Shown: in pieces, positions 56,004 through 64,000 of the stretch
Numbering within the stretch: the first letter of the stretch is position 1
Layout: the number at the start of each line of letters is the position of its first letter
From: DGNJ01 sp002388905
Lineage (GTDB): Bacteria; Pseudomonadota; Gammaproteobacteria; Pseudomonadales; Porticoccaceae
Direction: 5' to 3'
DNA: 64,000 bases
NCBI GenBank assembly: GCA_036843405.1
Contig: DAITSJ010000011.1
Coordinates: 1-64,000, forward strand
The notes under the pieces: generated by a model
The model's input: only the letters and a program-made list of their open reading frames with translations
Told to the model about the DNA's origin: nothing
Databases searched by the model: none
Made by a program: the position numbers and the translations under genes

Positions 56004-58693
56004 CGGGAAGTCTCCACGGCTTCCCGGGCCAGGTGGGTGTTCAGTTCCTCAACGGGCATGGGCTTCGCGAACAGGAATCCCTGGTGTTTTTCGCAGCCGT
56101 TGTCGACCAGGAATTGCCGTTGTTCTTCCGTTTCCACGCCCTCGGCAATGGTGTCGAAACCCAGGGTCCGGCTCATGGCCAGGATGGTGCGCACGATTTC
56201 GGCATCGTTGGGATCGTGGGTGACATCCCGTACGAAGGAGGCGTCGATCTTGACCTGGTTGATGGGCAGCCGTTTCAGGTAGATCAGCGAGCAATAGCCG
56301 GTACCGAAATCGTCCATGGAAAAACCCACACCGGCTTCTCGCAGTTGCGCCATGCGCGCCACCACTGCCTCGACGTTCTCAAGCAGGATGGTTTCCGTCA
56401 GCTCCAACTGCAGGTCAGCCGGGGCGATACCCGTGCCGGCAATAATTTCCCGGACACCATCCACGAAATCCGGATCGTGAAACTGGATGGCGCTGATATT
56501 GACGGCCATCTTGATTTTACGGCCCTGGTCCTGCCACTGCTTGAGTTGCCGGCACGCCTCTTCCAGCACCCAGTAGCCGATGGGTACGATCAGCCCGCTT
56601 TCCTCCGCCACCGGTATGAAGTCCGCAGGGGACAGCCACTGGCGGTCTTCGCGCAGCCAGCGCAACAGGGCCTCGACACCGATGGTCCGGCCGGTATTGT
56701 CCACCTGGGGCTGGTAGTACAGTTGCAGTTCCTCCCTCTCCCTGGCTTTTTCCAGCCCCGCCTCGATTTCGGTGCGGAAAGCCACCGCCCGCTGCATTTC
56801 CTCGCTGAAGAAACAGACCCGGTTGCGGCCCCGGGACTTGGCTTCGTAGAGGGCCAGGTCCGCCTGTTTGAGCAGTTCGTCGAAATCGCTGGTATCGCCC
56901 TGGAAGAGGGTAATGCCGATGCTTGCGGTCAGCCGGAAGTCCTTCACGGATTCCAGTTCGTAGGACTGGCCCAGTGCCTCCCGGATCAGTTCGGCCGCTG
57001 TATGGGCGTTGCGGGCGGCGGTGGAAAGATGGGTGCCCAGGGACTCCAGCAGGACCACGAATTCGTCGCCCCCCAGGCGCGCCACCGTATCGGTTTTCCG
57101 GGTCCTTTCCTGCAGGCGGTTGGCTACCTTCACCAGCAGTTCATCCCCCGCCATATGGCCATAGGTGTCGTTGAGGTTCTTGAAGCGGTCCAGGTCGATC
57201 ATTACCAGCGCCGCGCCCTCGCCGCTGCGGGCACTGGTGGCCAGCGCATGGCCCACGTGGTCGAAGAGCAAGCGGCGGTTGGCCAGCTTGGTCAGGGGGT
57301 CGAAGTAAGCGAGGCGATGGATTTCCAGTTCGGCGAGTTTGCGCTCGCTGATATCAGTGAAAGAGCAGACGTAATTGCCGGTTTCCCCGCCCTCGGATTC
57401 CACACCGCTGACGATCATCCACGCGGGAAATCGCTCGCCATTGCGGCGGCGTTGCCAGATTTCCCCCTCCCAGTAGTTGGCGTCGCGCAACTCGTCCATC
57501 AGTGCCGGGAAGAAGTTGGAGTTGCGGATCCCCGACTGGTAGATACGCAGGGGTTTGCCCATCACGTCCTCCCGGGCGTAACCGGTAATGGAGGTGAAGG
57601 CGCGATTGACTCGCTGGATATTGCCCTGGTGGTCCAGAATGGCGATGCCCTCCTGGACGTCGAACGCCACCGCGGCAATGCTCAGGTCCTTCATGGCCTT
57701 CTTGTGCTCGGTGATGTCGGCAAGGGTGCCGAAGTAATCCGTGGGCCTGCCCTGCGCATCGACCACCACCCGGCATTCGGCCCGGTAGTAACGCGTGGGG
57801 CCATTGGCCGGATTGCTGCGGATTTCAGGCAGGTAGGGCGTCTGTCCCTTTAACAGCTGGCGTGCCGCTTCCACCAGCTCCGGCCGGTCGGTCGGGTGGA
57901 AACAGCGAAGGTAGGTGGTCAGGCGAAACGGATAGGCGGGTTCGCAATCGAGCATTTCCCTGAGCTGTCTGGACATGATCACCGTGCCGGCGTCCGGTTC
58001 GTACTCCCAACTGCCCAGGCCGGCGATGCTTTCCGCCGTTTCCAGCAGCCGTGTGGTCTGGCGCAGGCGGTTTTCAAGATTCTTGCGATGGGTGATGGTG
58101 GCGGTGGTACCGAATATCTGCAGAGCCCTGCCATCCTTATCCCGCTCGATAATCCGGCCGGTGTTCTGCACCCAGGTCCAGCCCCCGTCCCGGCGGAGCA
58201 TGCGCACGTCGCAGTCGAAATAGGGAATTTTCCCGGCCAGGTGGTTGTCCAGCAGCCGCTGGGCCCGGGGCCGGTCCTGTTCGTGGATAAGTGCCGCCCA
58301 TTTTTCCCGCGTGAGGGACGGCAGGGTCCCGGCCGGGTAACCCAGGATTTCCCCAAAACGGTCGTTGACGGCCACCCGACCGGATACAAGGTCGGTCTCC
58401 CAGGTGCCCAGGCCGCTGGCCTCGATAATTGAAGTCAACCGCTGTCGCTGCCGGGCCAGTTCCGCGGCGGCGAACTCCGCCCGGCGGTTTTCTCGGCGGA
58501 CCAGAAGGAAGATAACCGCCACCGAAAGGGCGATAAAAACCAAGCCCTTGAATGTCTGGAAGAGGGCCAGGCGGTCGGGCTCGGGAACAATTTCCACCAA
58601 CAGCCAGTCGGTCAACAGGATCCACAGAACCCCGAAGACGGCGTACTGGAGTGCCACGACCCAGGCGCGGCCGCGAAAGGTTGCCTTGTCCAT
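56000..58693 (-). CDS. PAS-GGDEF-EAL cyclic-di-GMP enzyme
   Basis: 897 residues. Two N-terminal membrane helices (about 12-32 and 48-66), then three PAS domains (about 90-200, 210-330 and 335-450), GGDEF (ARLGGDEFVVLLES, about 530) and EAL (GVEALLRWLREDRQW at about 655, MAVNISAIQFH, LELTETILLENVEAV, DDFGTGYCSLIYLKRLPINQVKID, AEGVETEEQ). Both catalytic motifs look intact, so synthesis, hydrolysis or both are possible. Tail gene of a short unit with DUF4124. Confidence 0.93.
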   Translation of the reverse strand: MDKATFRGRAWVVALQYAVFGVLWILLTDWLLVEIVPEPDRLALFQTFKGLVFIALSVAVIFLLVRRENRRAEFAAAELARQRQRLTSIIEASGLGTWETDLVSGRVAVNDRFGEILGYPAGTLPSLTREKWAALIHEQDRPRAQRLLDNHLAGKIPYFDCDVRMLRRDGGWTWVQNTGRIIERDKDGRALQIFGTTATITHRKNLENRLRQTTRLLETAESIAGLGSWEYEPDAGTVIMSRQLREMLDCEPAYPFRLTTYLRCFHPTDRPELVEAARQLLKGQTPYLPEIRSNPANGPTRYYRAECRVVVDAQGRPTDYFGTLADITEHKKAMKDLSIAAVAFDVQEGIAILDHQGNIQRVNRAFTSITGYAREDVMGKPLRIYQSGIRNSNFFPALMDELRDANYWEGEIWQRRRNGERFPAWMIVSGVESEGGETGNYVCSFTDISERKLAELEIHRLAYFDPLTKLANRRLLFDHVGHALATSARSGEGAALVMIDLDRFKNLNDTYGHMAGDELLVKVANRLQERTRKTDTVARLGGDEFVVLLESLGTHLSTAARNAHTAAELIREALGQSYELESVKDFRLTASIGITLFQGDTSDFDELLKQADLALYEAKSRGRNRVCFFSEEMQRAVAFRTEIEAGLEKAREREELQLYYQPQVDNTGRTIGVEALLRWLREDRQWLSPADFIPVAEESGLIVPIGYWVLEEACRQLKQWQDQGRKIKMAVNISAIQFHDPDFVDGVREIIAGTGIAPADLQLELTETILLENVEAVVARMAQLREAGVGFSMDDFGTGYCSLIYLKRLPINQVKIDASFVRDVTHDPNDAEIVRTILAMSRTLGFDTIAEGVETEEQRQFLVDNGCEKHQGFLFAKPMPVEELNTHLAREAVETSR

Positions 58694-58770
58694 AGCGTCT
58701 TGTTTTCCTTATGTTGCTGCTTGATTCCCGCTCTGTCTCCGGCGGCCGACAAGCGGCGGTGTGCCAGGGG

Positions 58771-58968
58771 TTAGGACTTATTCCGGGGCTTTTCGTCGTT
58801 TCCGCCGGTGGTAGCAAAAAGCTCTCTGCGCCGCCTGGCCAGGGATTCGGCAAGGGCGCGATCCCGCTCGATTTCGCGACGGGTCCGTAAGCTGGCGTCG
58901 CGGGTGTGCTGGCCTTCGCCCATAACCCGCATCCACTGCGAGTGTAACGAATGGGGCCCGTCGCCCAT
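58771..58968 (-). CDS. Small charged protein of unknown function
   Basis: 65 residues, Arg/Glu-rich and probably helical in its middle (RDASLRTRREIERDRALAESLARRRREL). AAGGAG six bases before the ATG is a strong ribosome site, which is the main reason to accept it. It sits between the PAS-GGDEF-EAL gene (same strand) and a divergent rhomboid gene. Not recognised. Confidence 0.6.
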   Translation of the reverse strand: MGDGPHSLHSQWMRVMGEGQHTRDASLRTRREIERDRALAESLARRRRELFATTGGNDEKPRNKS

Positions 58969-59120
58969 GGTTGCTCCTTTCAGTGTCGGTTTCCCGTAAC
59001 TCTAGCCAAGTTTTCCGGCCTTGTAACCTCGGTGTGCATCCTGTCCGGTCTGGACCCCGCGGACAGCCTGGGCTATGGTCCTCACCCGACGTCCTCATTC
59101 CGCCAACCGACTAGCTGCCC

Positions 59121-59894
59121 ATGTTCCCCATCCGCGACGACAATCCCGCCATTCTGGTGCCCTATGCCACCATCGGCCTGATCGCCCTCAACGTCCTCGC
59201 CTGGGTGTTCGTGCAGGGGCTCGGTTCTCAACCGGCGCTGAGCCAATCGATCTGTCAGTTCGGGCTGGTGGCCGGAGACCTGCTCGGTACCCTCCCGGAA
59301 GGTGCCCGCTTCCCCGTCGGCCCTGGCGCCAGTTGTGTGATAACCCCTGGAGGCGCCTGGTTCACGCTATTTACCTCGATGTTTATGCACGGCGGCTGGC
59401 TGCATATCATCGGCAATATGTGGTTCCTGTGGGTGTTCGGCAACAATGTAGAGGATGCCATGGGGCATGGCCGGTTCGTTATCTTTTACCTGCTCTGCGG
59501 CCTGGCGGCCGCGGCCCTGCAGATAGCCCTGAGCAACAGCCCTGCGGTGCCCATGGTGGGTGCCTCCGGTGCCATCGGCGGTGTCATGGGGGCCTATATC
59601 CTGCTCTACCCCCGGGTCCATGTGCATATGCTCCTGATCCTTGGCTTTTTCGTCACCACGGTGGCGGTACCCGCGGTGCTGATGCTGGGCTACTGGTTCC
59701 TGCTCCAGTTGCTGGGCGGTTTTACGGCCTTCGGCGGCCGGGGCGGTGGCGTGGCTTTCTGGGCACACGTGGGCGGCTTCGCCGCGGGTGCCGTGTTGGT
59801 GTTGGCATTCCGCAACGAGAAACTGCTGCGCCGTCATCCCTATTACGGCTGGAAGCGGCGCTCGCCGACCCGCAACTGGCGGCGGGTGCCCTGA
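59121..59894 (+). CDS. Rhomboid family intramembrane serine protease
   Basis: 257 residues, six membrane helices. The oxyanion-loop HGGWLHIIGNMWFLWVFGNNVED, catalytic Ser in GASGAIGGVMGAY (about 154) and catalytic His in FWAHVGGFAAGAVL (about 218) are all present. Cleaves substrates within the membrane; the substrate is unknown. Divergent from the small charged protein gene and convergent with the Rieske gene. Confidence 0.93.
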   Translation: MFPIRDDNPAILVPYATIGLIALNVLAWVFVQGLGSQPALSQSICQFGLVAGDLLGTLPEGARFPVGPGASCVITPGGAWFTLFTSMFMHGGWLHIIGNMWFLWVFGNNVEDAMGHGRFVIFYLLCGLAAAALQIALSNSPAVPMVGASGAIGGVMGAYILLYPRVHVHMLLILGFFVTTVAVPAVLMLGYWFLLQLLGGFTAFGGRGGGVAFWAHVGGFAAGAVLVLAFRNEKLLRRHPYYGWKRRSPTRNWRRVP

Positions 59895-59906
59895 ACTCAG
59901 GGCCTT

Positions 59907-60254
59907 TTAGAGATCGACGTAGACGGTTTCGTCCTCGACGCTCACCGGATAGGTGGTCAGGGCTTTCTCGCGCCGCACCAGGTTGATCAGTTGCACCCCC
60001 GGGGGGAAATTGGCCCACTCCACCACATCGCCCGTGCGGATGTCGAAGCGTGCCCGGTGTAGCGGGCACTGGACCTGACCCCCTTCGACAATCTTGCCCC
60101 GGGCCAGTGGGCCCAGGGTGTGGGTGCACAGGTGCTGGGTGGCGTAAAAACCATCATCCAGATGATAAACCACCATTTTTTCGCTGCCGGCCCTGACCGC
60201 TTTCATGGTCCCCGGGGGGATGTCGCCGGTTTGTGCAACGGGGATTTTCGACAT
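59907..60254 (-). CDS. Rieske (2Fe-2S) protein
   Basis: 115 residues with the Rieske cluster CTH-x16-CPLH (CTHTLGPLARGK and QCPLHRARFDIRTGDVVEW). No oxygenase or reductase partner lies next to it, so it resembles a nitrite-reductase-small-subunit or ferredoxin-type protein working with an unlinked partner. Role not predictable. Convergent with the rhomboid gene. Confidence 0.9.
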   Translation of the reverse strand: MSKIPVAQTGDIPPGTMKAVRAGSEKMVVYHLDDGFYATQHLCTHTLGPLARGKIVEGGQVQCPLHRARFDIRTGDVVEWANFPPGVQLINLVRREKALTTYPVSVEDETVYVDL

Positions 60255-60302
60255 GTTCGCCTCCTGGCATTGGCTGCCGTGGGTCTGTGTTAGGGTAAGT
60301 GC

Positions 60303-63302
60303 TCACTTGGCGGCCGATACGTCCAGGGGCAAGAGTACCCTCCCCCGGTCTCCGGTCGCCACGCTGACGGGTTCCCTCAGTAGCAGGCGCCCTTCATCGA
60401 CGTCGCCGGCTTGCTTAAGCCGGTCAATAATGGCCCGGGCCCGGGCCCGGGCCAGATCGTGCAACTCACTGTCGGGAATCGCCTGGGCGTCGATCAGCTT
60501 GCGGCGCAGGGCCTGGCGGTAGGCAACGGCGTCCAGCGCCGGTTTGCCCGCTTCGCCTTCCGGGTAAGTGGAATTGTAGATCCTCAGAACGTCGAGGGCC
60601 GGTTCCAGGCCCCGTTCCCGATACAGGGCCTCAAGCACTTTTTGCCGCCGTTCGCCGGGATTGGCGGCGCTTCCGGCGGTTTCCGCGAGGCGCTCCTCCA
60701 GTGTGTTTTCCAGTTGTTGTTCGCGCAGTGCCGCCCGGTCGGCGTCAGGGGCAAAGGCGCCGGGGATTTCCACCTCCAGGCGCGGCCGCTGGCTGAGTGC
60801 GCGGGCCAGCTTGACCAGTTTTTCCTCTTCCGGCGGCGCCAGTGTCGATTGGCCGGGGTCGAAGGCCAGTGACCGGAAGGAATCCGGCTCGGCCCCCACC
60901 AGGTTCGCCAGCAGCCGAAAGGGCGCGACAACGATGCCGGTGATGACATTGGTCAGGGCCTGGCGGATCACCGTGCCGTAAGCGAAGGCGGGATCCCCCA
61001 CGTCGCCTGTTACCGGCACCGCCAGCCGGATCACGCCATCGCCGTCCCGGAGCAGGGCCAGCGCCAGGTCGAGCGGCAGGCTTTTCGCCTCCGGGTGGTC
61101 GACCCGCTCGCCCAGTCGCAAATCGGTCATGACAATGCGGTTGTCGCCGTTAAGCCGGCCTTCCTCGACCCGGTAATCGAGATCCAGGTCCATCTTGCCG
61201 TCGGCGATGCGCCGGCCGGCAAAGGCAATGAAGTACGGGGAAAGGGGCGGCATGTCGACATTGCGGAAGACCAGATCGATCCGGGTGGAATCCAGGGGGG
61301 CGGTGGGCAGGGTTTTTCCCGCCACGGTCACCTGGCCAAAGCGGCCCACGCGGCCCTTCAGGTCGAGGGTGGCGGGTTCCCGGCTCGCGGTGCTGATGGC
61401 GGACACCGCCCCGGCCAGTTCCGACAGTTTCGCCGAGAAGGGCAGGGGCAGGGACAGGTCGGTGAAATCGGCGCTGCCGTCCTGTACCGCGAAACGGCTT
61501 ACCAAGACTCGGAAAGGGGCGGGTTTTTGGGTTTCTGCCTTTTCCGAGCCCGGGGTGCCGGATTGTCCGTCGGAAGCCGGCTCGCCGGACGGCGCCTTCC
61601 GGGCGTCCGGGCTGTTAGCGGGTTTCTCGGGGTCGCCGATCAATACCCGGCCGATATTGGTGGACCGGTCCTGTTCTATCTCGATTCGCGCGTAGGGTTT
61701 GTTCAGGGTGATAGCACCAACCTCCAGACGGCGTTCGCCCAGGGAAACCGCGATCTCGCCGGCCTGGAGTGCTTCCCAGGCGAGCAGTTGTTCGTTCTGG
61801 ACGGCGTCCTGTACCGACAGGTCCGAAAGAGAGCCGCTGCCGCGGTAGTTTGCCGGGTCGGCCGGGCTCACGGAAAACGCCCCGGCGGCACTGATGGTGC
61901 CGCTCTGGATCGCTATCCGGGCAAATTCCCGCAGATAGGGCTGCGCAGGCATCACCGCCAACTGGTCGATGTCCACTTTCCCCTCCAGTTTAAAGGCGGG
62001 TAGCGCGGAGAAGCTGCCCTGGAAGGTCAACTCGCCGCCAGAGGCCAGGGTCGCCGAAGCCTTCAGGCCGGCGGCCGCGCCGGGTTCATTGCTGAACCCC
62101 TCCAGGGTGGCGTTGAGGGAGTCGACGACAATGTCGGCCGTGCTTTCCGGCACGTTGTCGACAAACCGGAGCCGGGCTTTGGCCACACTCAGCTTGTCGG
62201 CAGCAATGTGCCAGGCGGCTTTGCCGGTGTCGTCGGCTGGTGCCGGCCCGGGCTCGATATCGAGCAGGGTGAGCAGATTGATTCGCCCGTCCTTATCGCG
62301 CCGGGCGGTGATGGCGGGACTCTCCACGTGGAGAGTCCCGGCGGAGAGGGTTTGCCCGGGCCAACGCATCTCGCCGTCGAGCAGTTGCATTTCCGGTATG
62401 GCCAGGAGGTTGTTGTCGGAATCGCTCTCGGTGACCGCCAGATCCGACAGGGTCACCCGCAAATCGGTGACCTGGGCGCCGATGCCGCTTCCCTCGCTGC
62501 CGGTGGTGAGAAGATAGTCAAAGCGGGCGTTCAGGTCGCCCCTGTCCAGGTCGAAGGCGAGGATGTCGCTGAAGTAGCGGTGTGCCAGGGGCAGGAAAGG
62601 CCCCTGGGCCTCGACGCTGCCGTCGACGCGCAGGGGCGTCAGGGTCAGGGCCCCGGCCAGCTTGACGCTGGCGCCGTTTTCCGCCACCACGGCAATATCA
62701 TAATTGCCCTCGGTGTCGGGCAGGGTGGCCAGGTCCTCCACCACAAAGTCGGCCAGGTCCACGGTGGTGCGGAATCCGTCGTCCCGGGTATGGTCGATAA
62801 AGGTCAGCCTGCCTCCCTCGAACAGGAAACGCGCGACCAGCAGTCTCGGCACGCCGTTGCCCTCCGCCGGGGGCTCGGTGCTGTCCCGCGGGGGGCCGCT
62901 TGCGCGCCAGCGCTGTGCCAGCCGGCTGAGGGTGTTGGTGCCGTCCTCGAAGCGCTCAAAGCGGGTGGCAAGCCCGGTCCACTGGATGTGGTCGAAACAC
63001 AGAGCGCGGCGCCAGAGGCTGCACAACTCCAGGTCCACAAAGAGCTGCTCCAGGGTGACCAGCGATTCCCGGTCCGGTTCCGAGGCGGCAAAATTCTCGA
63101 CAGTGAGGCTCAGGGTCAGGGGATTGATGGCCAGCCCGCCCACCTCGGCTTGCAGCGACAGTCTGTCGTCCAGGGTGCGCACCAGCTGTCGTTCCACCAG
63201 CCAGGGCGCCAGCAGGAAACCCGCCAGGCAATACAGGATGAACAAAATCAGCAGCCAGAACCAGGGCCGCCGGGGAATCAGCCAGGTCGTCGATAAGCCC
63301 AT
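60303..63302 (-). CDS. Large DUF748/AsmA-like envelope protein
   Basis: 999 residues. One N-terminal membrane helix (WFWLLILFILYCLAGFLLAP, about 13-32), then AsmA/DUF748-type repeats of beta strands (ERQLVRTLDDRLSLQAEVGGLAINPLTLSLTVENFAAS, and later FVNVPESTADIVVDSLNATLEGF-type segments), and an OmpA-like tail region (SLAFDPGQSTLAPPEEEKLVKLARALSQRPRLEVEIPGAF, about 815-855). Such proteins span the periplasm to aid lipid transfer or assembly. ATG 63302 was taken because the longer frame holds no membrane helix; GGAAC upstream is weak. Adjacent on the minus strand, divergent from an MlaE-type permease gene. Confidence 0.8.
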   Translation of the reverse strand: MGLSTTWLIPRRPWFWLLILFILYCLAGFLLAPWLVERQLVRTLDDRLSLQAEVGGLAINPLTLSLTVENFAASEPDRESLVTLEQLFVDLELCSLWRRALCFDHIQWTGLATRFERFEDGTNTLSRLAQRWRASGPPRDSTEPPAEGNGVPRLLVARFLFEGGRLTFIDHTRDDGFRTTVDLADFVVEDLATLPDTEGNYDIAVVAENGASVKLAGALTLTPLRVDGSVEAQGPFLPLAHRYFSDILAFDLDRGDLNARFDYLLTTGSEGSGIGAQVTDLRVTLSDLAVTESDSDNNLLAIPEMQLLDGEMRWPGQTLSAGTLHVESPAITARRDKDGRINLLTLLDIEPGPAPADDTGKAAWHIAADKLSVAKARLRFVDNVPESTADIVVDSLNATLEGFSNEPGAAAGLKASATLASGGELTFQGSFSALPAFKLEGKVDIDQLAVMPAQPYLREFARIAIQSGTISAAGAFSVSPADPANYRGSGSLSDLSVQDAVQNEQLLAWEALQAGEIAVSLGERRLEVGAITLNKPYARIEIEQDRSTNIGRVLIGDPEKPANSPDARKAPSGEPASDGQSGTPGSEKAETQKPAPFRVLVSRFAVQDGSADFTDLSLPLPFSAKLSELAGAVSAISTASREPATLDLKGRVGRFGQVTVAGKTLPTAPLDSTRIDLVFRNVDMPPLSPYFIAFAGRRIADGKMDLDLDYRVEEGRLNGDNRIVMTDLRLGERVDHPEAKSLPLDLALALLRDGDGVIRLAVPVTGDVGDPAFAYGTVIRQALTNVITGIVVAPFRLLANLVGAEPDSFRSLAFDPGQSTLAPPEEEKLVKLARALSQRPRLEVEIPGAFAPDADRAALREQQLENTLEERLAETAGSAANPGERRQKVLEALYRERGLEPALDVLRIYNSTYPEGEAGKPALDAVAYRQALRRKLIDAQAIPDSELHDLARARARAIIDRLKQAGDVDEGRLLLREPVSVATGDRGRVLLPLDVSAAK

Positions 63303-63455
63303 GAAAAGTTCCGTTTGTTGTATCTGTAGCCAAGTAAAGGCGATTATGGCGTCCAGTGCCAGACGGGAGACCCGGCATCGCTTTATAGGGGGCGCTTTCC
63401 TATACTGGAGCCACGGCCTAAGGGTGCCGAGAAAATAAACCGAGGAGAACAGGCG

Positions 63456-64000
63456 ATGGCGGAAACCGGGGAGGGGGAACCCGCCGGTGCGGGTCCCGAC
63501 TACAGCGTTGAGGCTTCCGGCGACACGGTCCTCCTGGAACTGAGCGGCGACTGGACCGGTGACGATGCCGGACCGGGCCATGAACAGTTGCGGGATGCCT
63601 GCCTCGGACAGGCCCGATCCCCCCGGCGCTGGTTGCTGGCGGCCGCCGAAGGCTTTCGCTGGGATTCCCGGACCCTGGCCCGCCTCTACCATCTGGCCCG
63701 GGCCGGGGAGGACAGGGGCATCGAGTTGGACACTACCGGCCTGCCCGAAGGGATGCGGACGCTGCTGGGCGTGGCCCATGCCGTCAGGGCCGGTGAAGTG
63801 GAAAGCGAGCCACAACCGCCGCCCCTGGCACGCATTGGCGCCCGCTGGTTGCGACGTTACGACGCGGTTCTGGACTTTATCGCCTTTATCGGCGACGGAA
63901 TGGTGGCGCTGCTGCGCTTTGCCTCCGGGCGCAGCCACACCCGGGTGCGCGATCTGTTCTACTTCATCGATCAGACCGGCCCCCGGGCCCTGGGCATTGT
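63456..64000 (+). CDS. STAS-MlaE-type ABC transporter permease, 5' part (cut by window end)
   Basis: At least 181 codons, open at the window end, so no stop is seen. Start ATG 63456 with GAGGAG at 63442-63447. Residues about 15-110 look like a STAS domain (TVLLELSGDWTGDD, WLLAAAEGFRWDSRTLARLYHLAR, GIELDTTGLPEGMRTLLG); from about 128 it turns into the cytosolic lead of an MlaE-family permease (RWLRRYDAVLDFIAFIGDGMVALLRF and RVRDLFYFIDQTGPRALGI). MlaE permeases move phospholipids between membranes. The rest should lie beyond 64000. Confidence 0.8.
   Translation, partial: MAETGEGEPAGAGPDYSVEASGDTVLLELSGDWTGDDAGPGHEQLRDACLGQARSPRRWLLAAAEGFRWDSRTLARLYHLARAGEDRGIELDTTGLPEGMRTLLGVAHAVRAGEVESEPQPPPLARIGARWLRRYDAVLDFIAFIGDGMVALLRFASGRSHTRVRDLFYFIDQTGPRALGI

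Noticed and set aside
56033..57853. 606-codon plus-strand frame over the PAS-GGDEF-EAL gene
   Set aside because: Antisense to a gene with intact GGDEF and EAL motifs.

Overview
This is a gene-dense, GC-rich window of ordinary bacterial chromosome. Conserved blocks point to a gammaproteobacterium: phoH-ybeY-corC-lnt, then leuS-lptE-holA, plus DUF1820, DUF4404, a BtuB-led cobalamin locus, and a SPOR-domain lipoprotein. Genus cannot be fixed from the sequence alone. No tRNA, rRNA, CRISPR array, insertion sequence or prophage was seen. The one phage-type protein, a lambda P-like replication protein, looks domesticated.

1-9.6 kb: an MscS channel, a GlsB-type membrane protein, a run of perfect inverted repeats, a small secreted Met/His/Asp-rich protein, pyruvate phosphate dikinase, a P-like helicase-loader protein overlapping a DnaT-like protein with three DnaT repeats, then radA, a glutathione transferase and an azoreductase. 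9.6-20.9 kb: an SDR divergent from a CapA-like/phosphotransferase pair. Next come molybdoenzyme genes: a formate-dehydrogenase-like oxidoreductase, XdhC, a MocA-type nucleotidyltransferase and both subunits of an isoquinoline 1-oxidoreductase-type hydroxylase. They are followed by a D-2-hydroxyacid dehydrogenase that carries a signal peptide.

20.9-30.8 kb: an OmpA-like lipoprotein and a CSS-EAL phosphodiesterase, divergent from a B12 salvage operon. That operon runs cobalamin riboswitch, btuB, DUF71-type ATPase, cytoplasmic BtuF-like protein, cobO, btuC, btuD, btuF. Together these cover uptake across both membranes and adenosylation. 30.8-40.4 kb: thiopurine methyltransferase, a secreted protein, amtB with an exact sigma-54 promoter and a structured leader, DUF4404, a SPOR lipoprotein, a GIDE-LemA pair, CysZ, an AsmA-like protein, a lipoprotein and a dicarboxylate/amino-acid symporter.

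40.5-54.8 kb: a GNAT-nitrilase fusion, YnfA, TerC, SMR, SIMPL and ZIP membrane/envelope genes, then the holA-lptE-leuS-lnt-corC-ybeY-phoH block and miaB. 55-64 kb: DUF1820, small proteins, a PAS-GGDEF-EAL protein, a rhomboid protease, a Rieske protein, a 999-residue DUF748/AsmA-like protein, and a STAS-MlaE permease cut by the window edge.

The items most worth following up are the DnaT-triplicate/P-like loader pair beside radA, the sigma-54 amtB leader with mutually exclusive hairpins, the inverted-repeat array after glsB, the exported-looking hydroxyacid dehydrogenase, and the CapA-like protein lacking its usual histidines.
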